Counted from the first letter of the stretch, positions 17,796 to 29,284 are shown. The stretch: DNA of 58,236 bases from Thermosulfidibacter sp. (GCA_023269715.1 JAGDVO010000015.1:8001-66236); one strand, 5' to 3'. Notes: generated from the sequence alone by a model not told the origin. Numbers and translations are program-made.

Positions 17796-19051
17796 TCACC
17801 TTCCAGTACAGGTATTCTGCCGGTTGCTCTAATAAGATCGTAATAGGCCCTTAATAGCTCGTACTTAGTGGTAATATACTTCGCCCTCGCATCCGATAGT
17901 CTTGCCTGGCTTGTGGTTAGATCGACAATCGAAACCAAGCCATTCACATAACGACCCCTCATCATCCTCAGATCCTCAGTGGACGACTTTAAAAGTGCCT
18001 CAGCAGCCACAACAGACTTTTTCATGCTAAAAAAATCCTGATATTTATTAAAAACATCCTGAGAAACACTGAGTTCTACATTTCTCAAGTCGCTTTCCTT
18101 TTGTAATAAAGCGGCTCTCTCCTTTTTAAGCTTAAAGGTGGTGCTAAAACCTGTAAATATAGGTATTTTAAGGCTGAGTGCCATATTCCAGTTCTCCTTC
18201 CTATTAGGGAAGAAGCTCTTATCGCTTTCACCATAGCTAGAAACAAAATCTACACTAGGTAGATATTCACCCTTTACAGCTTTTATCCTGTACTCCTGGG
18301 CGGTGACTTCGCTCCTAGCATACAAAACCTCCGGTCTCCTACTGAAAGCCTTGGTTACGAGCTCCTTTATATCCCTAACTTCCGGAATAAAGGCGATAGG
18401 TTTAACTTGAATATCCTCAAAAATGTTAAGACCCATGGTAACAAGAAGGGCTATCTTTGCCTTCTCATACTCGGCTTCCCTAAGAGAGAGATTATACCTA
18501 GCATCTTCAACTTTAGCCTCCGCATTGTACAAATCCGCAAGTGGACTGAGACCCACCTCATACCTCTTCTTAGCAAGTTTATAATTTGTCTCTGCATCTT
18601 CCAGATCAGCTCTTGCAGACTCAAGTAGCTCTTTGGCCTTTAAGACACCCATATAGGCATTTATAACAGACATAACGACATCCAACTTCGCAGCATTGTA
18701 ACCAGCCCGAGCAGCATCCAACAAACTAACAGCTTCCCTGTAATAGTTAAGAGATGAAAAGCCCGAAAATAGATTCAAACTAAAATTTATAGACCAATCA
18801 AAACCCTCATACACAGGCATCCCATTATTTCTGTATTTCATATACCTAGTCTCAAAATAGATATTAGGAAGGAATGAAGAAATGGCCAAAAGCTTACTAG
18901 CTTCACTTTGAAGAACTATAGCTCTGGAAGACTCTAGATTTGGATTATTCTTCAAAGCTATTTCCACAGCTTCTTTTAAGTCTATCTCCTTAGCCATAGT
19001 TAAAGAGAAACAGAACATTACAAAAAGAGATATAAAAAATAACTTCTTCAT
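17792..19051 (-). CDS. TolC-family outer membrane efflux protein
   Basis: 419 residues with a signal peptide (1-20, ending in TMA). Two outer-membrane-efflux repeats follow, each with long helices; typical segments are ALKNNPNLESSRA, KKRYEVGLSPLADLYNAEA and RGRYVNGLVSIVDLTTSQA. It forms the trimeric outer-membrane exit duct and so shows that the organism has two membranes. It is slightly shorter than E. coli TolC, as is common. It overlaps the tetR stop and the adaptor start by four bases each. Confidence 0.95.
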   Translation of the reverse strand: MKKLFFISLFVMFCFSLTMAKEIDLKEAVEIALKNNPNLESSRAIVLQSEASKLLAISSFLPNIYFETRYMKYRNNGMPVYEGFDWSINFSLNLFSGFSSLNYYREAVSLLDAARAGYNAAKLDVVMSVINAYMGVLKAKELLESARADLEDAETNYKLAKKRYEVGLSPLADLYNAEAKVEDARYNLSLREAEYEKAKIALLVTMGLNIFEDIQVKPIAFIPEVRDIKELVTKAFSRRPEVLYARSEVTAQEYRIKAVKGEYLPSVDFVSSYGESDKSFFPNRKENWNMALSLKIPIFTGFSTTFKLKKERAALLQKESDLRNVELSVSQDVFNKYQDFFSMKKSVVAAEALLKSSTEDLRMMRGRYVNGLVSIVDLTTSQARLSDARAKYITTKYELLRAYYDLIRATGRIPVLEGE

Positions 19052-19593
19052 GATCCAACCCCTTTTAAGAATACTTCCAATATCCTTTCCGCAAGAATCG
19101 CTTCATCCAGCTCAGCAAACTTAAAAGAAAACCAAAAATCTAGATGGATCAGAAATTGGGCCACAAAATTTAAATCCAAGGCTCTTATATATCCCTTATC
19201 CATTGCATCCCGTATAACTCTGCTAAGTTTATCAACTATCACCTCATAAAAGTTCTTTTTAAGTTCCAAAAAAGTATCAGAGGGAAAAACTATTTCCCTC
19301 ATTACAACCAAAGACGTAAGTGGCCCTCTTTTTCTCAAGACCTCCACATGCTTTCTAACAAAGAACTTAATACCTTCTATTCCATCACTAGGAATATTAT
19401 CTAGAGAACTGACAAATTCATCAAGATGCCTCTCTAAGACAGCTTTATATAATCCCTTTTTACCCCTAAAATAATAACTTATCATAGCAACATTAACTTT
19501 AGCTCTATTCGCTATACTCCTAATAGTGGCACCTTCATAACCCCTCAAGGCAAATTCCACCAAAGCTGCATCCAAAATCCTCTCCTTCACCAC
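19048..19593 (-). CDS. TetR-family transcriptional regulator of the efflux operon
   Basis: 181 residues if started at GTG 19593, which has GGGGAGAGG about eight bases upstream. The frame extends to a TTG at 19620 (190 residues), but that codon lies inside the operator palindrome and lacks a binding site. The N-terminal helix-turn-helix is typical (ILDAALVEFALRGYEGATIR then SIANRAKVNVAMISYYFRGK). The C-terminal ligand domain resembles CecR-type regulators. As first gene of the tolC-macA-macB operon it probably represses its own operon and releases it on binding an exported compound. Confidence 0.9.
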   Translation of the reverse strand: MVKERILDAALVEFALRGYEGATIRSIANRAKVNVAMISYYFRGKKGLYKAVLERHLDEFVSSLDNIPSDGIEGIKFFVRKHVEVLRKRGPLTSLVVMREIVFPSDTFLELKKNFYEVIVDKLSRVIRDAMDKGYIRALDLNFVAQFLIHLDFWFSFKFAELDEAILAERILEVFLKGVGS

Positions 19594-19616
19594 CTCTACA
19601 ACCTCTCCCCTTTTAT

Positions 19617-19628
19617 TCAAACGTTTGA
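19617..19628. promoter_or_regulatory. Palindromic operator at the tetR promoter
   Basis: TCAAACGTTTGA is a perfect 12-base palindrome. It lies just after the -10 element of the promoter at 19636-19664, covering the expected transcription start, and before the tetR start codon. This is the standard position for autorepression by the adjacent TetR protein. Confidence 0.65.
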
Positions 19629-19635
19629 TTGAAAA

Positions 19636-19664
19636 ATATTACCCCTATTACATTCAAAATTCAA
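19636..19664 (-). promoter_or_regulatory. Promoter of the tetR-tolC-macA-macB operon
   Basis: Minus strand: TTGAAT (19659-19664), 17-base spacer, TAATAT (19636-19641). It lies in the 54-base gap after the DUF39 gene and immediately upstream of the palindrome, so promoter and operator support each other. Confidence 0.55.
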
Positions 19665-19669
19665 TAGGG
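19643..19669 (-). terminator. Possible terminator hairpin after the DUF39 gene
   Basis: CCCTATT and AATAGGG (19643-19649 and 19663-19669) can pair around a 13-base loop, and on the minus strand this is followed by an AT-rich run with TTTTT. It would end the trpF-to-DUF39 transcript. It overlaps the -35 element of the efflux promoter, so one short segment would serve both purposes. Confidence 0.4.
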
Positions 19670-19674
19670 CAAAA

Positions 19675-20874
19675 TCATCTTCTTATTTCAAGGCCCTTAC
19701 ACATAAAGCCACTTGACGGTATCAGTTCAACAGGTTTAGTTAGATAGAATTTTCCTTCTGATATCCATCTCTTTAACGTCTCTGCTATTTCTTTAGCCAT
19801 ATAATAGCTTGATAGAGGATAGGTGGGAACCTTCTTACCCATTATTTCTATTTCGCCCGACTTTAACTGGGCGTAATTCACCTCAGCAATAACTCTTCCC
19901 TCTCTATTTGGATAATCATAACCATAGTCGACAACCTGCGTCCAAATTTCATCATCTCTTACCGAAGTATGCCATGCCATTTCCTCATTAAGTATAGGTA
20001 CAGGAATACCGATTCCCACAGCAAGACTTACGCCATAACCCACTATACTTACACCTCTTACATACCTTCTCGTCATCTTCTTCATATCACCCATAACAGC
20101 AATCGTACCAGCAGGCTTTTTAACCACACCCTTTTCACCTCTTGGGACATCTGTAGTATGCTGTGTACCATGCCATACCACGTAACCTATACCACCACCC
20201 AGGAATATCCTAGTTCCTATACCTATAGTTTTAAAATAGGGGTCATTAAGTAACGGTGAAAGTTGTGCAGCACTACAGTAAGTTGCATTACCAAGCTTGG
20301 GTTTAAGAATACCCATATATGTATATATCAACCTATCGGAAAGATTAACAGCACAGTTGTAGTTCTGATATGCATTACGAGGATTAAACATTATAGCTTC
20401 ATTTATGATATTTATGTTTATATAGGTTTCCAACTTAGTAAGAGGATAACAATCGGTACCATAACCATAAGCCACAAGATACACATCCTTTCCTGCTATC
20501 AGATCTTCTATAACATGCCCACCACCATACTTAAACTGACCAGGATAAACTTTGTTCCTTGGATCATCCTTAGGAAGACTAGTCGCACCTATATAAATAT
20601 CGACAGCAGCAAGACCACCATAGCATGGTACACCGTTGAGATACACATCCTCCATCTTCATCCTGGGTTTTGAATGTCCAAGGTTCAAGAAAGCCCCAGA
20701 GGAACACATAGGAGCAAAGGTACCCGTCGTAACAACATCCACCCTCTTTGCTGCTTCAACAGGACCATACTCCTCAACTATATCTATCATCTCTTCAGCA
20801 GTAACAACAACAACCTGTCCTTTCTTTATTTTTTCGTTTATCTCTTCAATCGTTTTATTAACCTGATACGCCAT
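19675..20874 (-). CDS. DUF39 homocysteine biosynthesis protein
   Basis: 399 residues matching the DUF39 family, which converts aspartate semialdehyde and sulfide to homocysteine in methanogens and several anaerobic bacteria, bypassing the usual acyl-homoserine route. Recognisable parts are VVTTGTFAPMCSSGAF, the Cys-containing NGVPCYGGLAAVDIYIGAT and GIGYVVWHGTQHT. The partner protein with NIL and ferredoxin domains is not in this window and no CBS tail is present. It is last in the trpF operon, two bases after inositol-3-phosphate synthase. It implies an anaerobe living with sulfide. Confidence 0.9.
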   Translation of the reverse strand: MAYQVNKTIEEINEKIKKGQVVVVTAEEMIDIVEEYGPVEAAKRVDVVTTGTFAPMCSSGAFLNLGHSKPRMKMEDVYLNGVPCYGGLAAVDIYIGATSLPKDDPRNKVYPGQFKYGGGHVIEDLIAGKDVYLVAYGYGTDCYPLTKLETYININIINEAIMFNPRNAYQNYNCAVNLSDRLIYTYMGILKPKLGNATYCSAAQLSPLLNDPYFKTIGIGTRIFLGGGIGYVVWHGTQHTTDVPRGEKGVVKKPAGTIAVMGDMKKMTRRYVRGVSIVGYGVSLAVGIGIPVPILNEEMAWHTSVRDDEIWTQVVDYGYDYPNREGRVIAEVNYAQLKSGEIEIMGKKVPTYPLSSYYMAKEIAETLKRWISEGKFYLTKPVELIPSSGFMCKGLEIRR

Positions 20875-20876
20875 CT

Positions 20877-21974
20877 CTACTTTTCTCTCCTGCCTTCTAT
20901 AAACTCTTCAACGTAAATTTTCGCCTCATAGTCTGGATACTGTATAGGAGGGTGCTTCATAGTGTAGGCGGAAATGGAGTAAAGGGGACCACCTATACCT
21001 CTATCCATGGCAAGCTTAGCACACCTTATGGCGTCTATCGCCACACCCGCACTATTCGGTGAATCCTCCACATCCAACCTTAACTCCAAAGTCATAGGAA
21101 CATCACCAAACAACCTTCCTTCCATCCTTATGCAACACAATTTTCTGTCGTTAAGCCAGGGAATATAATCCGACGGACCGATATGTATATTATCGGGACT
21201 AAGGGGAACGTCAAGTTGGGATTGAACCGCTTCAGTCTTCGAAATCTTTTTGCTCTTTAATCTTTTCCTCTCAAGCATATTTAAGAAGTCAGTATTTCCA
21301 CCGAAATTAACTTGATATGTCCTATCCAATCTCACACCCCTTTCTTTAAAAAGCCAGGTTAACACTCTATGTACAATTGTTGCTCCAACCTGAGATTTAA
21401 TATCGTCACCAACAATCGGAAGGTTCTTTTCTTCAAATCTCCTTGCCCAACTCTCATCTGAAGCTATAAAAACAGGAATACAGTTAACAAAGGCGCAACC
21501 AGCCTCAAGGGCACATCTAGCATAAAATCTTGTAGCCTCTTCGGAACCAACAGGTAAATAATTAACGACAACCTCAGCACCACTATCCTTCAAAACCTTT
21601 ACAACATCAACAGGATCTTTCTTCGCCGTTCTAAAGGATCTATCTTCAGGATACTCATACATATGCGCAGCGACACCATCCAAAACAGGACCCATTAAAA
21701 CCTCTACCCCTAGCTTGGGTACGTCCTTAAAAAAAACAGTAGTACAATTAGGTTTAGAAAATATAGCTTCTGATAAATCCTTCCCCACCTTTCTCTCATC
21801 TACATCGAAAGCTGCTACCACCTCTATATCCCAAGGTTTATAGCCCCCAATATCATAGTGCATAAGGCCACTTACCTTTTCGAAATCGGCATTCCTGTAA
21901 TAGAAAATACCCTGGACAAGTGAACTGGCGCAATTTCCCACACCAACTATAGCAAGTTTTACTTTTTTACCCAT
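20877..21974 (-). CDS. ino1: Inositol-3-phosphate synthase
   Basis: 365 residues, the short bacterial/archaeal form rather than the ~530-residue eukaryotic one. The NAD-binding start is [16 protein letters not shown]. Other family parts are [28 protein letters not shown] and [11 protein letters not shown]. It makes L-myo-inositol 1-phosphate from glucose 6-phosphate, a precursor of phosphatidylinositol lipids or of the heat solute di-myo-inositol phosphate. The downstream enzymes for either are not visible here. GGGGGAGGAGG precedes the ATG. Confidence 0.95.
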   Translation of the reverse strand: MGKKVKLAIVGVGNCASSLVQGIFYYRNADFEKVSGLMHYDIGGYKPWDIEVVAAFDVDERKVGKDLSEAIFSKPNCTTVFFKDVPKLGVEVLMGPVLDGVAAHMYEYPEDRSFRTAKKDPVDVVKVLKDSGAEVVVNYLPVGSEEATRFYARCALEAGCAFVNCIPVFIASDESWARRFEEKNLPIVGDDIKSQVGATIVHRVLTWLFKERGVRLDRTYQVNFGGNTDFLNMLERKRLKSKKISKTEAVQSQLDVPLSPDNIHIGPSDYIPWLNDRKLCCIRMEGRLFGDVPMTLELRLDVEDSPNSAGVAIDAIRCAKLAMDRGIGGPLYSISAYTMKHPPIQYPDYEAKIYVEEFIEGRREK

Positions 21975-22009
21975 TCCTCCTCCCCCGATTTAGACAACAG
22001 TTAGCACCA

Positions 22010-22759
22010 TCACCGCTCTGCTCTTGAAAGCACAATAATACCAAAAATAGCAAAAATCAACAATACTATTAAAGAATAACCCAATTCAATGATAAAGGGA
22101 AGACCAAATCCGCTCTGCATTGAATACCTTATCATTCTCGTTGTATGAGTTAAAGGAGAAAAGTTGGCTATTAATTCAAAAAAACCACCTAACCTAGAAA
22201 CAGGAAAAAAGGTATCTGAAATAAATGTTATAGGTGTAACAACAAAGGTCGTAAAAGTAGCATGATCTGCATGCGAATCTATTTTGAAGGCTATAACAAC
22301 ACCTATTAGAGCCCAGGTAAGAACATGGATCAACCAACTTATAAAAAAGGGGATATTTAAAACTAAACCTAAAGAGGGAAAGAAAGACAGATAGACTACA
22401 AAGAAAATCAAGGGTGAAAGACTCTTTGTGATAGCAAATAAAAGCTCTCCAACAAGTATCTCCCATCTCTCTATAGGAGCAACAAGTAACCCTTGATAGG
22501 TCATGGTATACAATCTAGCTATATGTATATCAAAGGAGATACTGTAAGCCTGATTCATGGAACTTACAGCTATCAAGCCGGGCACCATGAACCTAAGATA
22601 AGAATTAGAATTAAAAAGAGAAAGACTAGAAAGACCGTATCCAAACGCTAGGAGAAATAAAACAGGATTTACTATTGAGGACAGTGAATATCTCAGGGCT
22701 CTTCTCTTATATACCAATAGCTCTCTATAGTAGGTTGCTAGAATCCCTCTCATTTTCAC
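22010..22759 (-). CDS. ABC-2 type transporter permease
   Basis: 249 residues with six predicted membrane segments. The N-terminus is basic (YYRELLVYKRRALRYSLSSIV) and there is a conserved ABC-2 stretch with FPVSRL and NFSPLTHTTRMIR, as in NodJ-type exporters. It should pair with the ATPase encoded immediately upstream, whose gene it overlaps by 35 bases. The start is GTG 22759 or ATG 22753. The substrate is unknown; drugs, lipids or polysaccharides are typical for the family. Confidence 0.9.
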   Translation of the reverse strand: MKMRGILATYYRELLVYKRRALRYSLSSIVNPVLFLLAFGYGLSSLSLFNSNSYLRFMVPGLIAVSSMNQAYSISFDIHIARLYTMTYQGLLVAPIERWEILVGELLFAITKSLSPLIFFVVYLSFFPSLGLVLNIPFFISWLIHVLTWALIGVVIAFKIDSHADHATFTTFVVTPITFISDTFFPVSRLGGFFELIANFSPLTHTTRMIRYSMQSGFGLPFIIELGYSLIVLLIFAIFGIIVLSRAER

Positions 22760-23588
22760 CTGTCACCTTTATAAAAACATCTTCCAAACTAACTTCTCTA
22801 AGTCTTATGGTAGAAGCCTCCATACCCCTATCGTTCATAAATCTTATCGCATCATCTTTAGAGTCGAAGTACCTTCTAATCATACCTTTCGCAGTACTTT
22901 CTTCAACTACATATCTTCCAACAAGAGACTTGAGCTCTTCTGGTCTTCCATCCACAACGATGGAACCACGATTCATTATAAACACCCTATCAGATAGGGA
23001 TTCAGCTTCCTCCATATAGTGTGTGGAAATCACAACAGTAACACTCTCTTCCTTGCTTATCCTTATAAGCAGATTCCATATATCATGTCTAACGTTAACA
23101 TCAAGTCCTGTAGTAGGTTCATCCAAGAATAGTAATCTCGGCCTATGAAGCATAGATTTCACTATCACAACTTTTCTCTTCATACCACCAGATAGATGTT
23201 CCACCTTCCTATCCTTAAGCTCGAAGAGATCAAACCTCCTGAGGAAGCTATCAACAACCTCTCTATGATTCTTCACACCATAAAGTAAAGCCCCTATTCT
23301 CAAATTTTCCTCAACTGTAAGCTCCCTTTCGAGAAAGGTAGCCTGCGGAACAAACCCAACAATGGACCTATAGCCACGATCCTTAAATGGAAAGACCTTT
23401 CTACTTTTATAAAACACATCACCTGTATAGTTTCTAAGTAAACCCACGAGAATGTGAAAAAGCGTAGACTTACCTGCACCATTTGGACCCAGGAAAGAAA
23501 CTATTTCACCCTCTTCTATTCTAAAGGAAACATCTTTTAATGCGCATAGACTGTTATAGTATTTTGTGACATTTACAGCTTCTAACAA
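22725..23588 (-). CDS. ABC transporter ATPase (ABC-2 exporter)
   Basis: 287 residues with Walker A LGPNGAGKST, signature LSGGMKRKVVIVKSML, Walker B LLFLDEPTTGLD and switch His in VISTHYMEEAE. The C-terminal ~70 residues form the small accessory domain usual in drug or polysaccharide exporters. It energises the permease encoded next. It overlaps trpF by seven bases. Confidence 0.94.
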   Translation of the reverse strand: MLEAVNVTKYYNSLCALKDVSFRIEEGEIVSFLGPNGAGKSTLFHILVGLLRNYTGDVFYKSRKVFPFKDRGYRSIVGFVPQATFLERELTVEENLRIGALLYGVKNHREVVDSFLRRFDLFELKDRKVEHLSGGMKRKVVIVKSMLHRPRLLFLDEPTTGLDVNVRHDIWNLLIRISKEESVTVVISTHYMEEAESLSDRVFIMNRGSIVVDGRPEELKSLVGRYVVEESTAKGMIRRYFDSKDDAIRFMNDRGMEASTIRLREVSLEDVFIKVTGENERDSSNLL

Positions 23589-24265
23589 ACTTGTCTCCTT
23601 GCAGCAAGTGCTCTAAAATAATTGATTACAAATTCTCTTACTTTTCTAGGATCCTTATATCCCCTATCGTCCTTCAAACGGGAGTTAGCATCGACTCCAA
23701 AGGGACAAACTTTAAGTACAGCATCTAAAACGTTGGAACTATTTAAACCACCAGCCAGTATAACAGGTTTTTTGGCAATTCTAACCACGTGACTACTTAT
23801 ATTCCAATCGTGTGTCATCCCGGTTCCACCCATTCTAAAACTATCACGACTATCAAGAAGAATATAATCAACGTGATTTTCGTAATACCTGACTTTCTCG
23901 ATAACCTCATTCTTATAGGATAAAACATGGATAGCTTTTATTATTTTAAGCCATGGAAACCTTAACCTTAGCCTTTCTATCAAATCAAGGGAAACTTCAT
24001 TCTGTAACTGCAAGAAAGATACACCTAGATCCAAAACCAACCTCTCTATTTTCCTATACTCCCTAAGATGGGTAACTAAAGTGGGGATAGGAAATTTTTT
24101 TTTAAAACTCCTAAGGTATTCTATCAATACCTTGGCTCTAGGTGTATCTATCTCATCCTCACTTAAAGCCTCAACACCGATAATAAAACCAAAATGACTA
24201 ACTGGTAAACTTACCAACAACTCAACCTCAAATTTTTCTTTTATGCCACAAACTTTGACAAACAT
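23582..24265 (-). CDS. trpF: Phosphoribosylanthranilate isomerase
   Basis: 227 residues, a TIM barrel with the TrpF start VKVCGIKEKFEVE (catalytic Cys7), LVTHLREY, FLQLQNEVS, the Asp of DYILLDSRD and the phosphate-binding ILAGGLNSSNV and FGVDANSRLKD. In typical TrpF the last motif reads GVDVSSGVE, so the NSRLKD variant is slightly unusual. It catalyses the third committed step of tryptophan synthesis. No other trp gene is nearby. It heads the minus-strand operon and is divergent from phoU. Confidence 0.9.
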   Translation of the reverse strand: MFVKVCGIKEKFEVELLVSLPVSHFGFIIGVEALSEDEIDTPRAKVLIEYLRSFKKKFPIPTLVTHLREYRKIERLVLDLGVSFLQLQNEVSLDLIERLRLRFPWLKIIKAIHVLSYKNEVIEKVRYYENHVDYILLDSRDSFRMGGTGMTHDWNISSHVVRIAKKPVILAGGLNSSNVLDAVLKVCPFGVDANSRLKDDRGYKDPRKVREFVINYFRALAARRQVC

Positions 24266-24278
24266 TCAAAAATCCTTG

Positions 24279-24307
24279 TTGAAAACACTCAATAAGGCAT
24301 ATATCTT
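24279..24307 (+). promoter_or_regulatory. Putative phoU promoter
   Basis: TTGAAA (24279-24284), 17 bases, TATCTT (24302-24307) in the 80-base divergent gap between trpF and phoU. GGAGG (24336-24340) follows five bases before the phoU ATG. No obvious Pho-box repeat is visible. Confidence 0.35.
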
Positions 24308-24345
24308 ATACAAAAAATACTTAAGAACTACAATCGGAGGTTAAA

Positions 24346-25020
24346 ATGGTTGAAGAAGCTCTAAAGAAGATAAAAGATTTACTAAAACAGGCAAGTGAGC
24401 TCGCCTCGAACATGGTTAAATTATCTACAGAAGGTCTTGTTAAAAGAAAAAAAGAACTATTAGAGAAAGTTCTATACGATATGGAACCAAAACTGGATGC
24501 TATGAGTATAGAAATCGATGAGGCTTGTATATCTTTCCTTGCCAAGTATCAACCACTTGCAAAAGATTTGAGAACCGTGGCTACATGTTTCAAAATAATA
24601 GATGACGTTGAAAGGATAGGTGACCTAGCAGTTAATGTTGCTGAAAGCGCCATATTTCTTATCGGTAAGCCCCAGGTCAAACCCCTTATAGACATCCCAA
24701 GAATGGCAAGTGAAGTCTCCATGATGCTAGCACAGTCAATAGAGGCATTCCTAAACGAAAATATAGAGCTCGCCAAGGAAGTGTGGCTCCACGATGATGT
24801 TATAGATACACTAAGAGATCAGGTAAATAGAGAACTTCTTACCTATATGATCTCGGATCCAACAACTATAGAAAGATGCTTTCATCTAATGAGAATAGCG
24901 AGATGCCTTGAAAGAATAGGGGATCACACAACAAATATAGCAGAAAGAACTATCTACATGATCTCAGGAGAAATAATAGCTCATCAAAAGAGAATGAAAA
25001 ACATAGAGGGGACCACCTAA
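24346..25020 (+). CDS. phoU: PhoU phosphate-signalling protein
   Basis: 224 residues made of two three-helix PhoU repeats, each with the metal-binding pattern (VERIGDLAVNVAE and LERIGDHTTNIAE). PhoU restrains phosphate uptake by Pst and signalling by PhoR. Neither pst nor phoBR genes are adjacent, so this copy is an orphan that may act on a Na/phosphate transporter or on Pst encoded elsewhere. The stop codon lies in the loop of the terminator shared with the ATP synthase operon. Confidence 0.95.
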   Translation: MVEEALKKIKDLLKQASELASNMVKLSTEGLVKRKKELLEKVLYDMEPKLDAMSIEIDEACISFLAKYQPLAKDLRTVATCFKIIDDVERIGDLAVNVAESAIFLIGKPQVKPLIDIPRMASEVSMMLAQSIEAFLNENIELAKEVWLHDDVIDTLRDQVNRELLTYMISDPTTIERCFHLMRIARCLERIGDHTTNIAERTIYMISGEIIAHQKRMKNIEGTT

Positions 25021-25035
25021 AAGGTGACCCCCTCT
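25005..25035. terminator. Bidirectional terminator between phoU and atpC
   Basis: AGAGGGG-AC-CACCT pairs with AGGTG-AC-CCCCTCT around the loop AAA (a 12-pair stem with a two-base internal mismatch). It spans the phoU stop codon and serves the convergent atp operon, which ends at 25040. The T-tract is poor on both strands. Confidence 0.7.
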
Positions 25036-25039
25036 GAAA

Positions 25040-25444
25040 TTATCTATTTGCTAGTTTTTCTTTTGCCTTCAGTCTCAAAAGTTGCTTAAAGTAAGCCAAT
25101 CTTTCAGCCTCAGATATAACCGAGGAATACAATTTTTCCTCTGACTCTTTTATCTGTTTTAAAAGTTCAGACTTATCTATCTCATCTTCAGTAACCGCGA
25201 ATTCAACCAACATTATCATTTTATCCGGTCTAACCTCGGCATATCCGTAACCAACAGCATACTCCTTTATACTACCACCCACAGAAAACCTAACTATCCC
25301 AGGTTCAATCGTAGTTAAAAGAAAGGTATGTCCAGGTAATACCGTAAACTCACCCAGCCCGCCAACAGCAGTTACAAACTCAACGGAACCACTGTACACA
25401 AGCTTATCTGGCACAACCAGTTCAAAAAGGAAAGTTTTACTCAT
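25040..25444 (-). CDS. atpC: F-type ATP synthase epsilon subunit
   Basis: 134 residues: an N-terminal beta-sandwich ([46 protein letters not shown]) and a complete C-terminal helical hairpin rich in Glu and Lys. It couples the rotor to the catalytic head and can inhibit ATP hydrolysis through the hairpin. It is last in the operon, 16 bases after atpD. Confidence 0.96.
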   Translation of the reverse strand: MSKTFLFELVVPDKLVYSGSVEFVTAVGGLGEFTVLPGHTFLLTTIEPGIVRFSVGGSIKEYAVGYGYAEVRPDKMIMLVEFAVTEDEIDKSELLKQIKESEEKLYSSVISEAERLAYFKQLLRLKAKEKLANR

Positions 25445-25460
25445 ATCCTACACTCCATAC

Positions 25461-26870
<1,410 letters not shown>

Positions 26871-26888
26871 TTAACCCCCTAAAATTCT

Positions 26889-27761
26889 CTATGCATTCAA
26901 AGCTTCTGCACCAGCTACAATTTCAAGCAATTCCTTGGTAATTGAAGCCTGGCGCGCTTTGTTATACTCAAGCGTGAGTTTTCTTATAAGTTCACCAGCA
27001 TTTTTCGTAGCATTATCCATAGCTGTCATCCTAGCACCATGTTCGCTGGCACTAGACTCCAGAAATATCCTATAAACCTGAGTTCTAAGATGTAATGGTA
27101 AAAGCTCTTCAAGAATACCATCTTTAGATGGTTCATATATGAAATCTATTTTCGCCGTCTGCTCCTTTACCTCCATAGGTTTTATAGGAATAAGTTTTTC
27201 AAATATTATTTCCTGTTTTATCGCCGACTTAAATTCATTGTATAACGCATAAACAGCATCATAATGATCAGCCATAAACTCTTCAACTAGATAATCGGCA
27301 ATTAAACACACATCCTCGTATTTTACATTTTTGAGAAATAGATCAGTAAATACCTTCACCACTTTATACTGACCTCTCCTTGCAAAGAAGTCTCTAGCCT
27401 TCCTTCCAACAGCTACTATATCAACACTCTTACCCTGGCCTACGAGTTCATTGTATATACTTTCAAATCTCCTTAGAATATTGGAATTAAAAGCTCCACA
27501 AAGACCCCTATCGGAAGTAACAACCATAACAAGAATCCTATTTTCTTCTTTACTCTCAAGTAGCTTGTGAGTTCCAGGTTCAGCTCTCAGAGCAAGTGAA
27601 CTCATAACCTCAGCCATCCTGTAGGCGTAAGGTCTCAGATTCAATATATTTATTTGAGCTCTTCTGAACTTCGCAGCGGAAACGAGTTTCATTGTATTGG
27701 TTATCTTCTCTGTACTTTTTACAGCCTGTATCTTTCTCCTCATATCACGGAGACTAGGCAT
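26889..27761 (-). CDS. atpG: F-type ATP synthase gamma subunit
   Basis: 290 residues. The long N-terminal helix ([20 protein letters not shown]) and C-terminal helix ([17 protein letters not shown], then [15 protein letters not shown]) form the coiled-coil rotor shaft. The central Rossmann-like part has [12 protein letters not shown]. It has normal length without the cyanobacterial regulatory insert. It lies 11 bases after atpA. Confidence 0.98.
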   Translation of the reverse strand: MPSLRDMRRKIQAVKSTEKITNTMKLVSAAKFRRAQINILNLRPYAYRMAEVMSSLALRAEPGTHKLLESKEENRILVMVVTSDRGLCGAFNSNILRRFESIYNELVGQGKSVDIVAVGRKARDFFARRGQYKVVKVFTDLFLKNVKYEDVCLIADYLVEEFMADHYDAVYALYNEFKSAIKQEIIFEKLIPIKPMEVKEQTAKIDFIYEPSKDGILEELLPLHLRTQVYRIFLESSASEHGARMTAMDNATKNAGELIRKLTLEYNKARQASITKELLEIVAGAEALNA

Positions 27762-27772
27762 AAAAACCTCCC

Positions 27773-29281
27773 CTAAACAACAAATGTTTTCTTAAATTCT
27801 TGTACAGCCTCGTGCATCTTCTTTTCGAGTTCCTTCGATATCTCCTTTTTCTCAACAACTTCCCTCAATATCTCGGGTTTTGAAGTTCTAAGGTAATCTA
27901 GATATTCCCTTTCAAACCTTCTAACAGCACTGACAGGAAGATCATCTAGATAACCATTTACACCAGCAAATATGACAGCAATCTGTTCCTCAACTGGCAT
28001 CGGTTTATACTGATCCTGTTTGAGGAGTTCAACCATTCTTTCGCCACGGGTAAGCAACTTTCTAGTTGCTTCATCCAACTCACTTGCAAACTGAGCAAAG
28101 GCCTCCATCTCCCTATACTGAGCCAAGTCAAGTCTCAACATACCAGCAACCTGCTTCATAGCCTTGACCTGAGCTGCACCACCAACCCTTGAAACCGACA
28201 AACCAACGTTGATAGCCGGCCTTATACCTTTATAGAAAAGATCACTTTCAAGGTAAATCTGGCCATCAGTAATCGAAATTACGTTCGTAGGAATGTAACC
28301 CGAAATATCCCCAGCTTGAGTTTCTACTATAGGTAGGGCTGTCAAAGAACCTCCACCTTTTTCATCAGATAACTTAGCAGCCCTTTCTAGTAATCTTGAA
28401 TGAAGATAGAATATATCACCTGGATAAGCCTCTCTACCCGGTGGTCTTCTCAAGAGTAGTGAAACCTCTCTATAAGCCTGAGCTTGTTTGGTAAGGTCAT
28501 CGTATATAACGAGAGCATGTCTTCCCGTATCTCTAAAGTATTCACCCATACTACAACCTGCATAGGGAGCTATGTAAAGAAGCGGAGCGGGATCACTGGC
28601 TGTTGCTGCAACTACTATGGTATAATCCATGGCACCGTATTGCTTCAGCTTCTCAACTATCTGAGCAACTGTGGATCTCTTCTGGCCTATAGCAACGTAA
28701 ACACAGTAAACATCACTATTCTTCTGATTTATTATGGCATCTATAGCTATAGCTGTTTTACCTGTCTGCCTATCACCGATTATAAGCTCTCTCTGCCCCC
28801 TTCCTATAGGAATCATTGCATCTATAGCTTTAATACCCGTTTGAAGGGGTTCACAAACAGGCTTTCTATCACATATACCTGGAGCTATTCTTTCAATGGG
28901 CAGATACTGCTTTGCCTCTATAGGACCAAGTCCATCAAGAGGCCTACCAAGCGGATCCACTACCCTACCCAGAAGTTCCTCACCCACTGGAACTGATATA
29001 ATTCTACCAGTGCGTCTTACCCTATCACCTTCCTTTATGAGGGTGTCCTCTCCGAAGAGTATAACACCAACGGAGTCCTCTTCCAGGTTGAAAGCCATAC
29101 CCATAACACCATTTGGGAATTCCACTATTTCGCTGTACATTACGTTATCAATACCATAAACCCTTGCCACTCTATCTCCGACAAAGGTAACCACACCCTC
29201 TTCAGCAAGGTCCACACTTTTCTCAAAAACCTCAATCCTCTTTTTAAGAACCTCTCCTATCTCCTCTGCCCTTATATACAT
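27773..29281 (-). CDS. atpA: F-type ATP synthase alpha subunit
   Basis: 502 residues, normal length. It has the non-catalytic nucleotide site GDRQTGKTA, the arginine-finger region with [13 protein letters not shown], and a normal C-terminal helical domain. It forms the hexameric head with beta. Three bases separate it from atpH. Confidence 0.99.
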   Translation of the reverse strand: MYIRAEEIGEVLKKRIEVFEKSVDLAEEGVVTFVGDRVARVYGIDNVMYSEIVEFPNGVMGMAFNLEEDSVGVILFGEDTLIKEGDRVRRTGRIISVPVGEELLGRVVDPLGRPLDGLGPIEAKQYLPIERIAPGICDRKPVCEPLQTGIKAIDAMIPIGRGQRELIIGDRQTGKTAIAIDAIINQKNSDVYCVYVAIGQKRSTVAQIVEKLKQYGAMDYTIVVAATASDPAPLLYIAPYAGCSMGEYFRDTGRHALVIYDDLTKQAQAYREVSLLLRRPPGREAYPGDIFYLHSRLLERAAKLSDEKGGGSLTALPIVETQAGDISGYIPTNVISITDGQIYLESDLFYKGIRPAINVGLSVSRVGGAAQVKAMKQVAGMLRLDLAQYREMEAFAQFASELDEATRKLLTRGERMVELLKQDQYKPMPVEEQIAVIFAGVNGYLDDLPVSAVRRFEREYLDYLRTSKPEILREVVEKKEISKELEKKMHEAVQEFKKTFVV

Positions 29282-29284
29282 ACC

